Shown here piece by piece: positions 45,854 through 54,965 of a stretch of 64,000 nt of DNA. The position numbers were made by a program, and so were the translations under genes. Position 1 is the stretch's first letter, and the number at the start of each line of letters is the position of its first letter. The notes under the pieces were generated by a model. The model made no database searches and had not been told where the DNA came from. It saw only the letters and a list, made by a program, of their open reading frames with translations. Source of the DNA: an uncultured Clostridia bacterium (lineage in GTDB: Bacteria > Bacillota > Clostridia > Christensenellales > Borkfalkiaceae); contig CALVMH010000010.1 of the NCBI GenBank assembly GCA_944343275.1, positions 1-64,000 on the forward strand, read 5' to 3'.

Positions 45854-45916
45854 CCCGCATCCTCCGTGCATACCATGTCCGCGCTGCGCCGCCGGACAGC
45901 ACGCCATGGCTGCGCT

Positions 45917-46411
45917 TCAATCGCAATACGAAGCGAGCAGGTCGTACAGCGTGGCGTAGTATTCGCCGAGATAGGACATGGCGAGCGTGTCCATGGAATA
46001 GGCGGCAAGACGGCTCTGCGCGTCCGCATCCAGCCCCATGTAGTAACTGCGCACCACCAGAAACCGCTGCGGCGGCGCAAGGTTGTAATTGGGGTTTTCG
46101 GGATAGCGGTAAGGTCCCTGTTCGTTGCCGTCGCTGCTCAGTCCCTCGAAGGCAAGCTGATACAAAAGGTCATCCTTGACGACGGCGACCTTCTCCTCCG
46201 TCTGCGCATCGATGCGCGCCTGCGCCTTTTCAAACACAGAGGAACGCGCAAAATTGTTGGAAACGAGCAGGTCGTAGAGGTCTTCCTTTTCCTTCTCCGC
46301 GTCGGCGACGAGCGCGTTTTTCTTGCCCTGCGCGGCGCGCACCATCGCCATCTGCACGGCGGAAAGGTTGGCGTATTCGGGGTCGGTGAGGTCGATGATG
46401 TCGATGGTCAT
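45917..46411 (-). CDS. Last gene of the phage-like cassette, unknown
   Basis: 164 residues, acidic, mostly helical, no signal or membrane segment. Start at 46411 overlaps the preceding gene by 4 bp (ATGA). By position after connector and propeller-like genes it may be a structural or chaperone protein of the particle. Not recognised. Confidence 0.7.
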   Translation of the reverse strand: MTIDIIDLTDPEYANLSAVQMAMVRAAQGKKNALVADAEKEKEDLYDLLVSNNFARSSVFEKAQARIDAQTEEKVAVVKDDLLYQLAFEGLSSDGNEQGPYRYPENPNYNLAPPQRFLVVRSYYMGLDADAQSRLAAYSMDTLAMSYLGEYYATLYDLLASYCD

Positions 46412-47691
46412 ATCCGTTCCTCCCGCCGCACGCACAGCGTCAGCGCGCGGATGCAGATGCCCTCGTCCTGCGAGGAAATGCGCAGCGTGACGGTTTCTCC
46501 GCGCACGCCCGCGGCAAAGTCGGCGCGTCCGCCCGCCCGCGTCTGCACGGAACGGGCAACGCCGTCCGCCCCGCACGCCGTGACCGTCACCGCGCCGCCG
46601 CCCTCGACGAGCACCGCTTCCAGACGCTTTTCCCCTTCGCCGAGCCCGGTCAGGCACAGGCACAGCGTGATGGCGCACGTCTCCCCCGCGGGCAGAGCCC
46701 GCCCCGCCAGGCGGTACGCCTTGCCGCCGCGCATGAGCAGGACATCGTCCGCGGCGGCGAATTTTTCAAAGGCGTGCCGCACGAAGCGTCCGCGGCGAAG
46801 CGCAGGGTCGTAGACATAGAGCGCCGTTTCCCCGTCCTTTAAGGTGACGGAAGCGACCAACTCCCCTGCGGTGTGCCTGTCCGCACGGATGGGCGAAGCG
46901 AGGTCGATGTCCGCATCGTCCGCCCCCTCCGCGCGCCGCACGGCGGAACCGTCAAACGCGCACAGCCCCTTTGCCGTAAAGAAGAACGCTTCCTCGCCGA
47001 TGACCGCCGCACGGCTCACGATCTTCCCCATGGGAAAGGGCAGATCGGCAAGGCGGAAGTTGTACACGTCGGCGTAGCCCGTCAGCCGCGTGATGCCGTA
47101 TTCGCGCAGGAAAAACACCTTGTCCCGCAGGGCGACGACGTCCACCGTTCTGCCGCCCGCGGGGAGCATGTCGCAGTACCCCGCCCCCGTCTCCGTATAG
47201 GGTGTCCACGTTCGGAAACTCCCCTTGTCGGTGTAGCGGATGCGCATCCCCGACGCGCCGAACAGCCGCTCGTGATGCGCGGCAAGCCCCGTACAGGAGG
47301 GCGCCGGTTCATGCTTCACTGCCGAAACGGTGATGTTGGAATAGACGTACATCGCATCCTCACAGAGCGCGCAGACGGTATCGTCGCCGTCCGCATCGAC
47401 ATGATTGACGATGCGCACGAGCTGCTGCGTTGCGGGGTAGACAAGCCCTGCGGGAAGCACCGTCACCGCATTGTCCGCCGGGCGGTAGGCGAAGATGCGG
47501 CTGTCCGTGCTCCAGATGTCCGCCGTGCCCGCGGGCAGCGCCGCAGCCTCTTCCTCGCCCTCGGCGCACACGAGCGCGCCGTCCTCTTCCCGCAGATGAT
47601 CGAGGCGCACGGACGCGAGCACGCCATCGCCCGCATGCAGATCTTTGAGGGAAAAGCGCAGCATGCGCCGCACGCAGGCGGGCGCGCTCAT
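46408..47691 (-). CDS. Phage head-tail/tail-stabilisation-like protein
   Basis: 427 residues, predominantly beta with repeated short motifs (IWSTDSRIFAYRPADN, LFGASGMRIRYTDKGSFRTW, VDVVALRDKVFFLREYGITRLTG split between blades) that suggest a propeller. Similar proteins sit between connector and tail genes in P22/T7-like phages. Start at 47691 overlaps the upstream stop by 4 bp. Assignment rests on position and fold impression. Confidence 0.6.
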   Translation of the reverse strand: MSAPACVRRMLRFSLKDLHAGDGVLASVRLDHLREEDGALVCAEGEEEAAALPAGTADIWSTDSRIFAYRPADNAVTVLPAGLVYPATQQLVRIVNHVDADGDDTVCALCEDAMYVYSNITVSAVKHEPAPSCTGLAAHHERLFGASGMRIRYTDKGSFRTWTPYTETGAGYCDMLPAGGRTVDVVALRDKVFFLREYGITRLTGYADVYNFRLADLPFPMGKIVSRAAVIGEEAFFFTAKGLCAFDGSAVRRAEGADDADIDLASPIRADRHTAGELVASVTLKDGETALYVYDPALRRGRFVRHAFEKFAAADDVLLMRGGKAYRLAGRALPAGETCAITLCLCLTGLGEGEKRLEAVLVEGGGAVTVTACGADGVARSVQTRAGGRADFAAGVRGETVTLRISSQDEGICIRALTLCVRREERI

Positions 47692-48251
47692 GCCCATCTC
47701 CTTGCGCGCACCCACAATTTTCTGCGCGCAAGCCCCGCGGCGCGGACTGCCGCGCGGAACTTTTCATCGAACAGGGCCGCCTCCTCGAACCTTCCCCCCG
47801 CAAGGAGAAATTGCGATGCCGTGCCGTAGGCGAGCAGCCGGGCGGAAATTTTGCCGCCGAACGCACTCTCCCCCGTGACGCCCTGCCGCGCGGGGATGTA
47901 GGAGTACGTCACGCGCACCTCCCCCGTTCCGGCGGGCAAAACGAGGCGGGCGGGATACACCTTGAAGGCAACGCGCGCGCCGCCCGCCGTGCGCACGTCA
48001 AGCACGTCGGCAGGCGCACGGGAAAACCGCGTGAAGAGCACGGCGCCGTCCGCGGGCAGAAAGGTCTCCGTCTCCTTCAAGGGGAAATGGTCAAGGGCGA
48101 CCTCATTCTCCGCGAGATGATAACACCTTAAAAGCGTCGCCGCCTCCCCCGAAAGCTCCGCAGCCTGTGCATACGCCTCTTCGGCCGCGGCGGCGAGGTC
48201 GGCTCTTCCGAGCTCCTCCGCCGCAAGCACGAGCACGTCTTTGATGAGCAT
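47688..48251 (-). CDS. Phage head-tail connector/adaptor-like protein
   Basis: 187 residues, with an N-terminal helical part (MLIKDVLVLAAEELGRADLA) and beta-rich middle (TRFSRAPADVLDVRTAGG). It lies directly after the major capsid gene, the usual place for a connector. 4-bp overlap with the next gene. Confidence 0.55.
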   Translation of the reverse strand: MLIKDVLVLAAEELGRADLAAAAEEAYAQAAELSGEAATLLRCYHLAENEVALDHFPLKETETFLPADGAVLFTRFSRAPADVLDVRTAGGARVAFKVYPARLVLPAGTGEVRVTYSYIPARQGVTGESAFGGKISARLLAYGTASQFLLAGGRFEEAALFDEKFRAAVRAAGLARRKLWVRARRWA

Positions 48252-48266
48252 ACCGCCCCTCCCTTA

Positions 48267-49421
48267 TCAGCTTTCCGTAATGTTGGTGAGCCGCGCCTGC
48301 CCGCAGGGGCGGCTGCACAGCAGTTCGGCGTACTTGACGAGCGTCGCCGTATACACGGGCTTGCCGGGCACCTGCGAAAGGATCCTGCCGTTCTCCCCTT
48401 CCAGCCACTGCCAATCGCACAGCTGGTGCAGGCGGAAGTCGTCGGTGTTGAGAAGGTACATCGTTCCCGACGGGCAGAACCTGTCCGCAACGACGGGGAT
48501 GCCGTTGAACGTGACCGCCCGCGTGCCGCCCGCAAGTTCCACGCTGCCGAGCTGCTTGTAGGCGGAGAGCGCCTCGCAGAGTGCGCGCCGCACCCCCCAG
48601 GAACAGAGGATGAAGTTCACCTTGCTGCCCGCCGTCTCCTCGACATAGTCGATCGCCTTCTGCACGTCGTTCTCGGTGATGGCGGCGCCCACGGAGATGG
48701 TGACGGGGTTGAGCCAGGCGTTTTCGCTGCGCTTCAGACCGTAGAGCGTCTCGGACGAAGAGAAGATGGCGCCCAGCCCCGTGATCTCGAGATTGCGCGA
48801 GCCCTGCATATAGATGCTTGCGCCCGCCGCAGACGAGAGCTCTTCCCCCGACAGCGTGATCTTCTTGTTGGCGTAGTCGACCGCGGTGACGGTGCGCCCC
48901 GAAGCGAGGGCGTCCCCCGTGGCGGCGACGACGTCCACGATCATGCCGACGGCAAAGTTGCGCGCGCTGTCCAGCGTATAGACGTCGTCCGAGGCGGTCG
49001 TGACCGTCCCCAGCTTGCCCGTTCCGTCGCCGAAGAGCATCCTGCCGAAGTTGAAGGAGGAACTGCGCAGAAGCTGTTCCATCTCCGCATTGAGCAGGTC
49101 AACGAACGCGCCCTCGTCGCCGCGGGAAGCACGCACCGCCTTGTCGGAAATTTCGATCCTGCCGTAGAGATTTTTGAGCGTGGAGACGAGCTGCTTATAG
49201 CCGCCCGTGCCCGTCTTGGGGAGGTCGCCCTCCTCCGTTCCCGCGCCGACGCCGCCGTGGACGCCAACGACGGCAGCCTTGCGCACATCCTTCCCCCAGA
49301 CGTCCGACGTCGTCTGTTCGATGGCTGCAAGGAAGGGGTTTGCCTCCTTGTTGAGTTGTTCCGCGACCGCGTCCAGATAATACGATTTCAGGACGCTGTC
49401 TGCCGTAGTCGTCGTGATCAT
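48267..49421 (-). CDS. Phage major capsid protein
   Basis: 384 residues with a capsid-like plan: N-terminal arm, LYGRIEISDKAVRASRGDEGAFVDLLNAEM helix region, beta-hinge with YTLDSARNFAVGM, and C-terminal FILCSWGVRRALCEALSAYK. Similar to HK97-fold capsid proteins of P22-like phages. Preceded by a short scaffold-like gene (4-bp overlap). Confidence 0.8.
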   Translation of the reverse strand: MITTTTADSVLKSYYLDAVAEQLNKEANPFLAAIEQTTSDVWGKDVRKAAVVGVHGGVGAGTEEGDLPKTGTGGYKQLVSTLKNLYGRIEISDKAVRASRGDEGAFVDLLNAEMEQLLRSSSFNFGRMLFGDGTGKLGTVTTASDDVYTLDSARNFAVGMIVDVVAATGDALASGRTVTAVDYANKKITLSGEELSSAAGASIYMQGSRNLEITGLGAIFSSSETLYGLKRSENAWLNPVTISVGAAITENDVQKAIDYVEETAGSKVNFILCSWGVRRALCEALSAYKQLGSVELAGGTRAVTFNGIPVVADRFCPSGTMYLLNTDDFRLHQLCDWQWLEGENGRILSQVPGKPVYTATLVKYAELLCSRPCGQARLTNITES

Positions 49422-49819
49422 ACGTTACCTCCGTTTTTTTGATGTCTGAGATAGCCGAGCGCCATTGCGCCCGCCTGTTTGAGGGTAGAAGCCCTCTGCA
49501 CGGGCGACGTGACGCCCGCGCCCGTTCCCGCCACGAGGGGCACGCCGGGCAGCGCCGCGAGGTATTCCCCCACGATGCGTGCGCGCACCGCCTCGTTCTC
49601 CCTGACGGCGCGCAGCAGCCGCGCATCGCCTTCCGCCTCCCCCTTGTCCGCCTCCGGCGCGGGGGGCGCGGCGTTTTCGAGCGCCTTTAAGCGTTGACTG
49701 CGACGGGTGAATTCCGCCTCCAGCTCCCGATAGGCATTCATGAGGGCTTCCACGCTCTGAAACTTTCCGAGGTCGGGCTGCCGCTCCGCCTCCGCACGCA
49801 AGTTCTCCTCTTCCGTCAT
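49418..49819 (-). CDS. Scaffold-like protein
   Basis: 133 residues, acidic, helical and partly disordered (MTEEENLRAEAERQPDLGKF, then SVEALMNAYRELEAEFTRRSQRLKALE). Lies between portal and capsid, as phage scaffolds do. Overlaps both neighbours by 4 bp. Confidence 0.65.
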   Translation of the reverse strand: MTEEENLRAEAERQPDLGKFQSVEALMNAYRELEAEFTRRSQRLKALENAAPPAPEADKGEAEGDARLLRAVRENEAVRARIVGEYLAALPGVPLVAGTGAGVTSPVQRASTLKQAGAMALGYLRHQKNGGNV

Positions 49820-51669
49820 ACACTTCCTCCCTTTTCGCGGTGCGAAGCGAGGTGGCGCACGATCCTCGCCCGCAGCGCACTGTCCTGTTCCCCGCCCGAT
49901 AAGAGGGCGCGGACATGTTCGGCGCGGTGTAGCGCATGGTCGTCATACTCATCCGCCTCCACGTCGCCGTGCGCCAGCGCGAGATTTTCCCGTTCCGCCT
50001 TTTTGAGGTGCAGATGGGAGATGTCCCGCGCATTCTCGAACGACCCGAAGCCGAGCGCTTCCAGCACGCGGTTGCGCGTATCGTCCGAAATGCCGCCGTC
50101 CGCATCCCGCAACAGCCCCATGTTGAACAGATTGAGGATATCTTCCTTTGTCTGTTCCGGCGTGCGTTCGTAGCCCGATTCGAACTGAACGTCGTCCGCC
50201 GAAATGTCGCTCGCGGAAAATGCGGCAAGCTCGGTATCCCCGCCCGTTCCCGTCATGCGCAGAATGCGGCGCACGCCCGCGAACTGTTTGTAGAGATGCA
50301 GGATCTGTTTCCCCGTCTCTCTGACAGCGCGCTCGACGCTCTCCACGCTCATCTGCATGCGGTTGGTGTCCTGATCGATGAGCAGCTGCAGCCCCGTTGC
50401 CGACGTGACGTGCGTCGGATTGGCGGAATTGCGCGAAATTTCACTCATGCCGGAGACGAGGATGAACTCGCCCGCAAGCCGCTGCTCCTCCTTTTCGAAC
50501 TCCGAAGGCACGCTGCCGCCGTCGAGGAAGGAAGGTCTCTCCGAGCCCCTGCGGTAGACGAGCACCTTCCCGGGATACAGCCCGTCCTCCGCAAGTTCTT
50601 CGGCGTCCACCGAGCCGTCCTCCACGGCGATGACCCCCGTCGAGAGGCGGTTGAGAAATTCGTGCTTGCGGTTCCTGACGGCGTTGTACGCCCGCTGCAG
50701 GGGGATCATCCTGTCCACGACGCTCGTCCCGAAGAACGCGCCCGCAAGGGCGATGCACGTCTGGCGCACGAAGGGAAAGATGCGTTCCCCCCTGTCCCCG
50801 TTGCGATAGGGAAGTTCCCCCTCGTACAGCAATCTGTCAGCCGCCACGATCTCCAACCGCCCTGCGGGATGTGCCCCGTCGGGTCGGGTATACCGTTCAA
50901 TGAGAATGACCGCGTCCTCCATGACGGCGGGCTGCTGCCCGTCCGCGGGACGCTTCCATCCGCCCGGCGCACCGGACGGAACGAGCGGAAATCCGGAAAT
51001 GCTCTTGCCCTGCACGTCGACGCCGAACTTCTCCTTCACATAGGAGACAGGCACCGCCTTGGCATGAATGAGGCTGGTAACGTCCGCCATGCGTTCGGCG
51101 GTGAGAGAGTCGGGATACACCTCGAAGGGCGAGAGCGCGATGACATTGACGTCCCCCTCCTTCACGGAGCGCCCCGCCTCATCCGTGCCGATGACCATGC
51201 CGTCATCGTGGTTCCACACGATTTTATAAAAGGACGTGCCGCACGTCTCCGACCAGAGCGTCGCCTGCGCGATAATGCCGTCGAGGTCGATGCGGTTCTT
51301 CACGGAACGCAGGATATTCGTGCAGAGACGCGCCGTCTTCATGTCGTCGTCCGCGTCCGAAAAGGCGCGCACTTCGAGGGAGGGGCGGACCTTGGCAAGC
51401 CGCGCAAGGCGGGTGTCCAGCGTGGGCGCAATGTGGTTGAAACACCTGCGCGACTGCCAGAAGAACGCCGCCGCCTCTTCCTCCAATTCCCCTGCAGGGG
51501 AAATATCGCAGAACTGATTGCCGCTGACAAAGTTCATGTTGAGTTCCCAGCCCCTTTCCAGCAGCCTGCGCGCCGCGCGGCGCGCCGCAAAGTCCGCCTG
51601 CACCGCCTGGACGAGCGCCTCTTTGCGCTTCGCCTCCGTGCGGGCGGCAAGTTTTTCCGTTTCCGTCAT
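49816..51669 (-). CDS. Phage portal protein (P22-like)
   Basis: 617 residues. Typical portal layout with RLARLAKVRPSLEVRAFSD, LWSETCGTSFYKIVWNHDDG, a wing region and a long helical crown (SANPTHVTSATGLQLLIDQD, RMQMSVESVERAVRETGKQI). Forms the dodecameric vertex through which DNA enters the head. Intact reading frame. Confidence 0.88.
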   Translation of the reverse strand: MTETEKLAARTEAKRKEALVQAVQADFAARRAARRLLERGWELNMNFVSGNQFCDISPAGELEEEAAAFFWQSRRCFNHIAPTLDTRLARLAKVRPSLEVRAFSDADDDMKTARLCTNILRSVKNRIDLDGIIAQATLWSETCGTSFYKIVWNHDDGMVIGTDEAGRSVKEGDVNVIALSPFEVYPDSLTAERMADVTSLIHAKAVPVSYVKEKFGVDVQGKSISGFPLVPSGAPGGWKRPADGQQPAVMEDAVILIERYTRPDGAHPAGRLEIVAADRLLYEGELPYRNGDRGERIFPFVRQTCIALAGAFFGTSVVDRMIPLQRAYNAVRNRKHEFLNRLSTGVIAVEDGSVDAEELAEDGLYPGKVLVYRRGSERPSFLDGGSVPSEFEKEEQRLAGEFILVSGMSEISRNSANPTHVTSATGLQLLIDQDTNRMQMSVESVERAVRETGKQILHLYKQFAGVRRILRMTGTGGDTELAAFSASDISADDVQFESGYERTPEQTKEDILNLFNMGLLRDADGGISDDTRNRVLEALGFGSFENARDISHLHLKKAERENLALAHGDVEADEYDDHALHRAEHVRALLSGGEQDSALRARIVRHLASHREKGGSV

Positions 51670-51938
51670 ACCGTCTCCTCTTGTTCCTGCGAGAGCGCGC
51701 GGATGAGTTTTGCACGCTCCTCCTCCAGCTGCTCCTCGGAGAGCGACGAAAAGTCCGTCCCCTCCATGAGCAGTTTTGCCGCCTTCAGATCGGGCGGAAT
51801 GTCCTTGTGCGTCTCCCGCCGCCTGACGAGTTTCATCTCGCCGTCGCGTGCGTCGAACTCCTCCGTCACTTCCTCCACGCGGAATCCGAGCGCCACTTTC
51901 AGAAGCGCCGCGCGGATCTTTTCATCCTCTGTCACCAT
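51666..51938 (-). CDS. Small phage protein resembling a small-terminase C-terminus
   Basis: 90 residues. Start at 51938 after GGGAGGGG. Sequence LLKVALGFRVEEVTEEFDARDGEMKLVRR then HKDIPPDLKAAKLLME resembles the C-terminal part of clostridial phage small terminase subunits, without the DNA-binding N-terminus. Lies between large terminase and portal, overlapping the portal by 4 bp. Confidence 0.6.
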   Translation of the reverse strand: MVTEDEKIRAALLKVALGFRVEEVTEEFDARDGEMKLVRRRETHKDIPPDLKAAKLLMEGTDFSSLSEEQLEEERAKLIRALSQEQEETV

Positions 51939-51981
51939 ACCATGTCCGTCCCCTCCCGTCATTTTTCCGCATTCCGTCCGT

Positions 51982-53427
51982 TCAGCGCACCCGCCGCCTC
52001 GAACGCAGTAGCGCGCGGATGCGCCGCTCCTTGTCCCGCGCAACGGCGCTCGGCACCGCCGCCTCCTGCGCGGGGCGCGGTCTGCTCATGAGAAAGTACC
52101 GCAGCTCGTCCATTGCGTGATCGTCCCGCTTGACGGGCGCGTCCCCGCTCCCCCAGAAGTAACTCTTGAATTCGCGGATCATGTTCACACAGCCCGAAAA
52201 GAGATACAGATCGGGCAGACCGTTCTCGCGGTTCAAATAGCTCTTGACCCGTTCGATGCCCGTAAAAAGGTCTTTGTCCACCCGCATGTCGGCAAGGATG
52301 CCCCGCTCCGCAAAGAGCTCCGCAACCGACTTCTCCGCCGCAAGCGTGCGCTGCGAGGCGGCGGAGTCGATGATCGCTTCCACCCTGCCGCGCGCGTCCC
52401 GCTTCCAGCCCAGCTTATCGCACAAAGCGAGGATGGCGGCGGCATGATAATCGATGTCTCTGCCCGCCGCATAGTGTTCGGCGACGACATAGACGTTCCC
52501 GTCGAAGTCCACCGCATAGAAGTGAGCGGAGAGCGGGTTTTTGAGCCCGGGATCGATGGCGATGCCCGCCTGCCAGGACGCGGGCACGGGAAAGGGCTCC
52601 ACAACATGCACGCGTTCGTCGAATTCGGGATACACCAGCCCCTCGCGCGCCGCAAACCTTCCGTAGCGGCGGGATTCGAGCGTCGCCGCGTCCATGGAGG
52701 CGGAGAGCATGGCGATCTCCTTTTTGGAGAGATAGGGATTGTCCGCCCATTCCATGAACTCATACCACACCTGCGGATTGTTTCCGCGGTTGAGATAGAT
52801 CTCCTCATAGACGAAGGTCAGCCCTTTGAGGGGCGTCATGGTGCCGAAGATGTCCCCCTCTTTGTCGAGCACGCGCATGAGGCACTCCTCATAGATGTCG
52901 CGCGGCGGCTCCTCGTCGAACCACACAAAGTCCAGAGAGCTCCCCTGAAAGCGCTCCCGCCCCTGGTCGCAGCTCTTGAAGCCGATGACGCTCGTACCGC
53001 CCAGCGCGTTCTTCACCGCGATCTGATCGACGATACCCGCAGCGGGATTGTCCTTCCTGCCGCTCACCATCACGATGTCGGCGATGACATCGGGCCGCAG
53101 ATAGGATAAAATTTTCTTCTGCGCGACGTCCCGCTGCACCTGCTGCGTGGGCGAGACCACCCAGCCGAACACATCCCGTTTGTTCTTGCGGTACGGGTGG
53201 ATGCCGCGTGCCATCCATACCGCCTCCACCGCGCCGCACTCCGTCTTGCCCGAACGGTTTCCCCCGAACACCCAGCGGTTGCGCTTTTTGCATCTGTGGA
53301 AGGCGAGCTGTTTTTTGTGTTTCTTCTTCCCCGCGTTATAGCGCGCGAGGCGGTCGGATGCCCGCCTGCGCGCAAGCTCCTCCTCCACGGCGCGCAATTT
53401 CAGCGTTAATTCGCTCTCATTCGTCAA
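51982..53427 (-). CDS. Phage terminase large subunit
   Basis: 481 residues. ATPase domain with FGGNRSGKTECG (Walker A, about 54-65), VWFDEEPP (Walker B) and an adenine-binding region. RNase-H-like nuclease with AIDPGLKNPL, IIDSAASQ and DDHAMDELRYFL as acidic clusters. All catalytic elements seem intact. Confidence 0.93.
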   Translation of the reverse strand: MTNESELTLKLRAVEEELARRRASDRLARYNAGKKKHKKQLAFHRCKKRNRWVFGGNRSGKTECGAVEAVWMARGIHPYRKNKRDVFGWVVSPTQQVQRDVAQKKILSYLRPDVIADIVMVSGRKDNPAAGIVDQIAVKNALGGTSVIGFKSCDQGRERFQGSSLDFVWFDEEPPRDIYEECLMRVLDKEGDIFGTMTPLKGLTFVYEEIYLNRGNNPQVWYEFMEWADNPYLSKKEIAMLSASMDAATLESRRYGRFAAREGLVYPEFDERVHVVEPFPVPASWQAGIAIDPGLKNPLSAHFYAVDFDGNVYVVAEHYAAGRDIDYHAAAILALCDKLGWKRDARGRVEAIIDSAASQRTLAAEKSVAELFAERGILADMRVDKDLFTGIERVKSYLNRENGLPDLYLFSGCVNMIREFKSYFWGSGDAPVKRDDHAMDELRYFLMSRPRPAQEAAVPSAVARDKERRIRALLRSRRRVR

Positions 53428-53471
53428 AACTCTCCCCCTTCCGCCCCCGTGCAGGCGCTACCATATTCCCT

Positions 53472-54143
53472 ATGAAATTATCGATGACTGCCCTTATCCT
53501 TCTGTTCGTATGCGTCCTCGGCTGCGTCCCCGCGCCCGTGCGTGCCGCCTCCGCCGCGGAAGAAGGCGTCTATGCCGCCGCCGTGGGAGAAGTCTGGTTT
53601 TACGCCGAAGAGGACGAGGCGGAAAAGCGCTTCCTCATTCCGGAGAGCTACTATGTGCGCGTGCTCGAACGGGGCGAGCCGTTCTGCACCGTCGAGTACC
53701 TGACGGACGACGCCCCCTACAAGAAACTGCTCGGTTACTGCAAGGAGGAGGCGCTCACCTTCGTGGACTACGTTCCCGAACGCCCCTATCTCTATCATCT
53801 GCTCACCGTGACGTATTCCCTGCCCGATGCGGGCGGGCTTGGAACGGACGGATTCGCCGACACCGAACGCACATTCGTCTACTACGGCGACCGCCCGGAA
53901 GCGGAACAGCTCTATCTCTATGTGCTCTCCGAGGACGGATTCGGCTATCTCCCCGCGGACGCTCCGCCCGCCTTTGAGCGCAACGAGGACCCTTCCGCCT
54001 CCGTCTCCGGGGAGACGGACGCCGCCGCGCCCGTCGGCGGCGTGCAGATCGCCGTCATCGTCCTCGCCTGCGTCGCCGCCGTCGCCATCGCCGTCATCTT
54101 ACTGCGCGGGAAGCGTGCGCCGCGCGAACAGCAGGAGTTCTGA
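53472..54143 (+). CDS. Secreted, C-terminally membrane-anchored protein inside the phage cassette
   Basis: 223 residues: signal peptide (1-25, ending PVRAASA), a beta-rich extracytoplasmic domain (about 30-175), a low-complexity spacer and a C-terminal helix (IAVIVLACVAAVAIAVILL) with a basic end. It is on the opposite strand from all phage genes, between terminase and the regulator gene, and overlaps the 3' end of the latter. A host or moron-type gene. Domain unrecognised. Confidence 0.7.
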   Translation: MKLSMTALILLFVCVLGCVPAPVRAASAAEEGVYAAAVGEVWFYAEEDEAEKRFLIPESYYVRVLERGEPFCTVEYLTDDAPYKKLLGYCKEEALTFVDYVPERPYLYHLLTVTYSLPDAGGLGTDGFADTERTFVYYGDRPEAEQLYLYVLSEDGFGYLPADAPPAFERNEDPSASVSGETDAAAPVGGVQIAVIVLACVAAVAIAVILLRGKRAPREQQEF

Positions 54144-54652
54144 CGCCCCGCAAACGTCACTCCGCGCCTTCCGCGGGGCGCCGCCACCGCCTGCTCCCGC
54201 CCCTCGCGCAAGGCGCGCAGCAGCCTTACAAACGGCTCATAAACGGAGAACGCCGCATGATACGCCGCCTGCGTCCAGCCCCGCGCCGCCAGCATCGCCG
54301 CGACCCGCCGCAGCAGCGCCTCCTGCCTGCGGAAATAGGTGCGTTCCGAACAGGGCGCCACAAAGTCCCCGAACGCGGCAAGCCGCTTGCGGCGGCGGAA
54401 ATAGCGGTATTCCAGCAAAAAGCACTCCTCGCGCGAACAGTGCCGCAGCATATCGTCCACGGCATCCGCAAGGCGCAGCAGGCGGGAACGCATGGCAAAC
54501 TCCTCCGCAATGCGCTCCGCCGTTTCCAACGCCCCGAACCGGGAACGGTAGGAAAGATATGCCTGATTCTCCGCCGCCGCGCCCGACGCTTCCGCCAGCG
54601 CCCGCAGATGCGGATAGGCATACAGAATGACCTTTGCGTATTCGTGTGACAA
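53945..54652 (-). CDS. ArpU/sigma-like phage late regulator, 3' end overlapping a convergent gene
   Basis: TTG start at 54652 with GGAGGGG. The first 150 residues are helical with a sigma-region-4-like segment (CFLLEYRYFRRRKRLAAFGD, then SERTYFRRQEALLRRVAAML), as in ArpU-type regulators upstream of terminases. The remaining 85 residues coincide with the antisense of the plus-strand gene and look non-native, so the original stop was probably lost. First gene of the cassette. Confidence 0.6.
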   Translation of the reverse strand: MSHEYAKVILYAYPHLRALAEASGAAAENQAYLSYRSRFGALETAERIAEEFAMRSRLLRLADAVDDMLRHCSREECFLLEYRYFRRRKRLAAFGDFVAPCSERTYFRRQEALLRRVAAMLAARGWTQAAYHAAFSVYEPFVRLLRALREGREQAVAAPRGRRGVTFAGRQNSCCSRGARFPRSKMTAMATAATQARTMTAICTPPTGAAASVSPETEAEGSSLRSKAGGASAGR

Positions 54653-54740
54653 CTTGTTTCCCTCCCCTGTCCGCCTGCATGCAGCCTGCGCCCGACGACC
54701 GTTTCCGGAACGCGCAGCGCCTCGGAACATGGCGCCCGCA

Positions 54741-54887
54741 ACGCTTCGGAATGCAGCCCCCCATGGCGCTCCGAACCCCCGCGCACGTCCCTTCGGAACT
54801 TGCGTCCTGCCGCAACGGTTTGAACCCTCGCGCCGATCAAACGCTTCGGAATGCAGCCCCCCATGGCACCCCGAACCCCCGCGCACG
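54741..54887. repeat. 47-bp direct repeat with 100-bp period
   Basis: ACGCTTCGGAATGCAGCCCC and the following 27 bp recur with two mismatches exactly 100 bp later. Confidence 0.85.
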
Positions 54888-54951
54888 CCGCCTTTGTTGT
54901 TCCTGCACATCGTCCTTCGCGTCCGCACCGCATCTTCGGGCAAACAAAATA

Positions 54952-54965
54952 CGAACATTTGTTTG
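54952..54965. promoter_or_regulatory. Candidate LexA (SOS) box upstream of the phage cassette
   Basis: CGAACATTTGTTTG differs from the Firmicutes box CGAACRNRYGTTYC at two positions. It lies 300 bp upstream of the cassette's first gene. Confidence 0.35.

Noticed and set aside
49936..52011. 691-codon plus-strand frame
   Set aside because: Antisense to portal and small phage genes, which have clear motifs and coupled starts.
53945..54958. Longer ATG start for the phage regulator
   Set aside because: The extra N-terminal region is the translated 47-bp direct repeat; the TTG at 54652 has a good ribosome-binding site and begins the conserved part.
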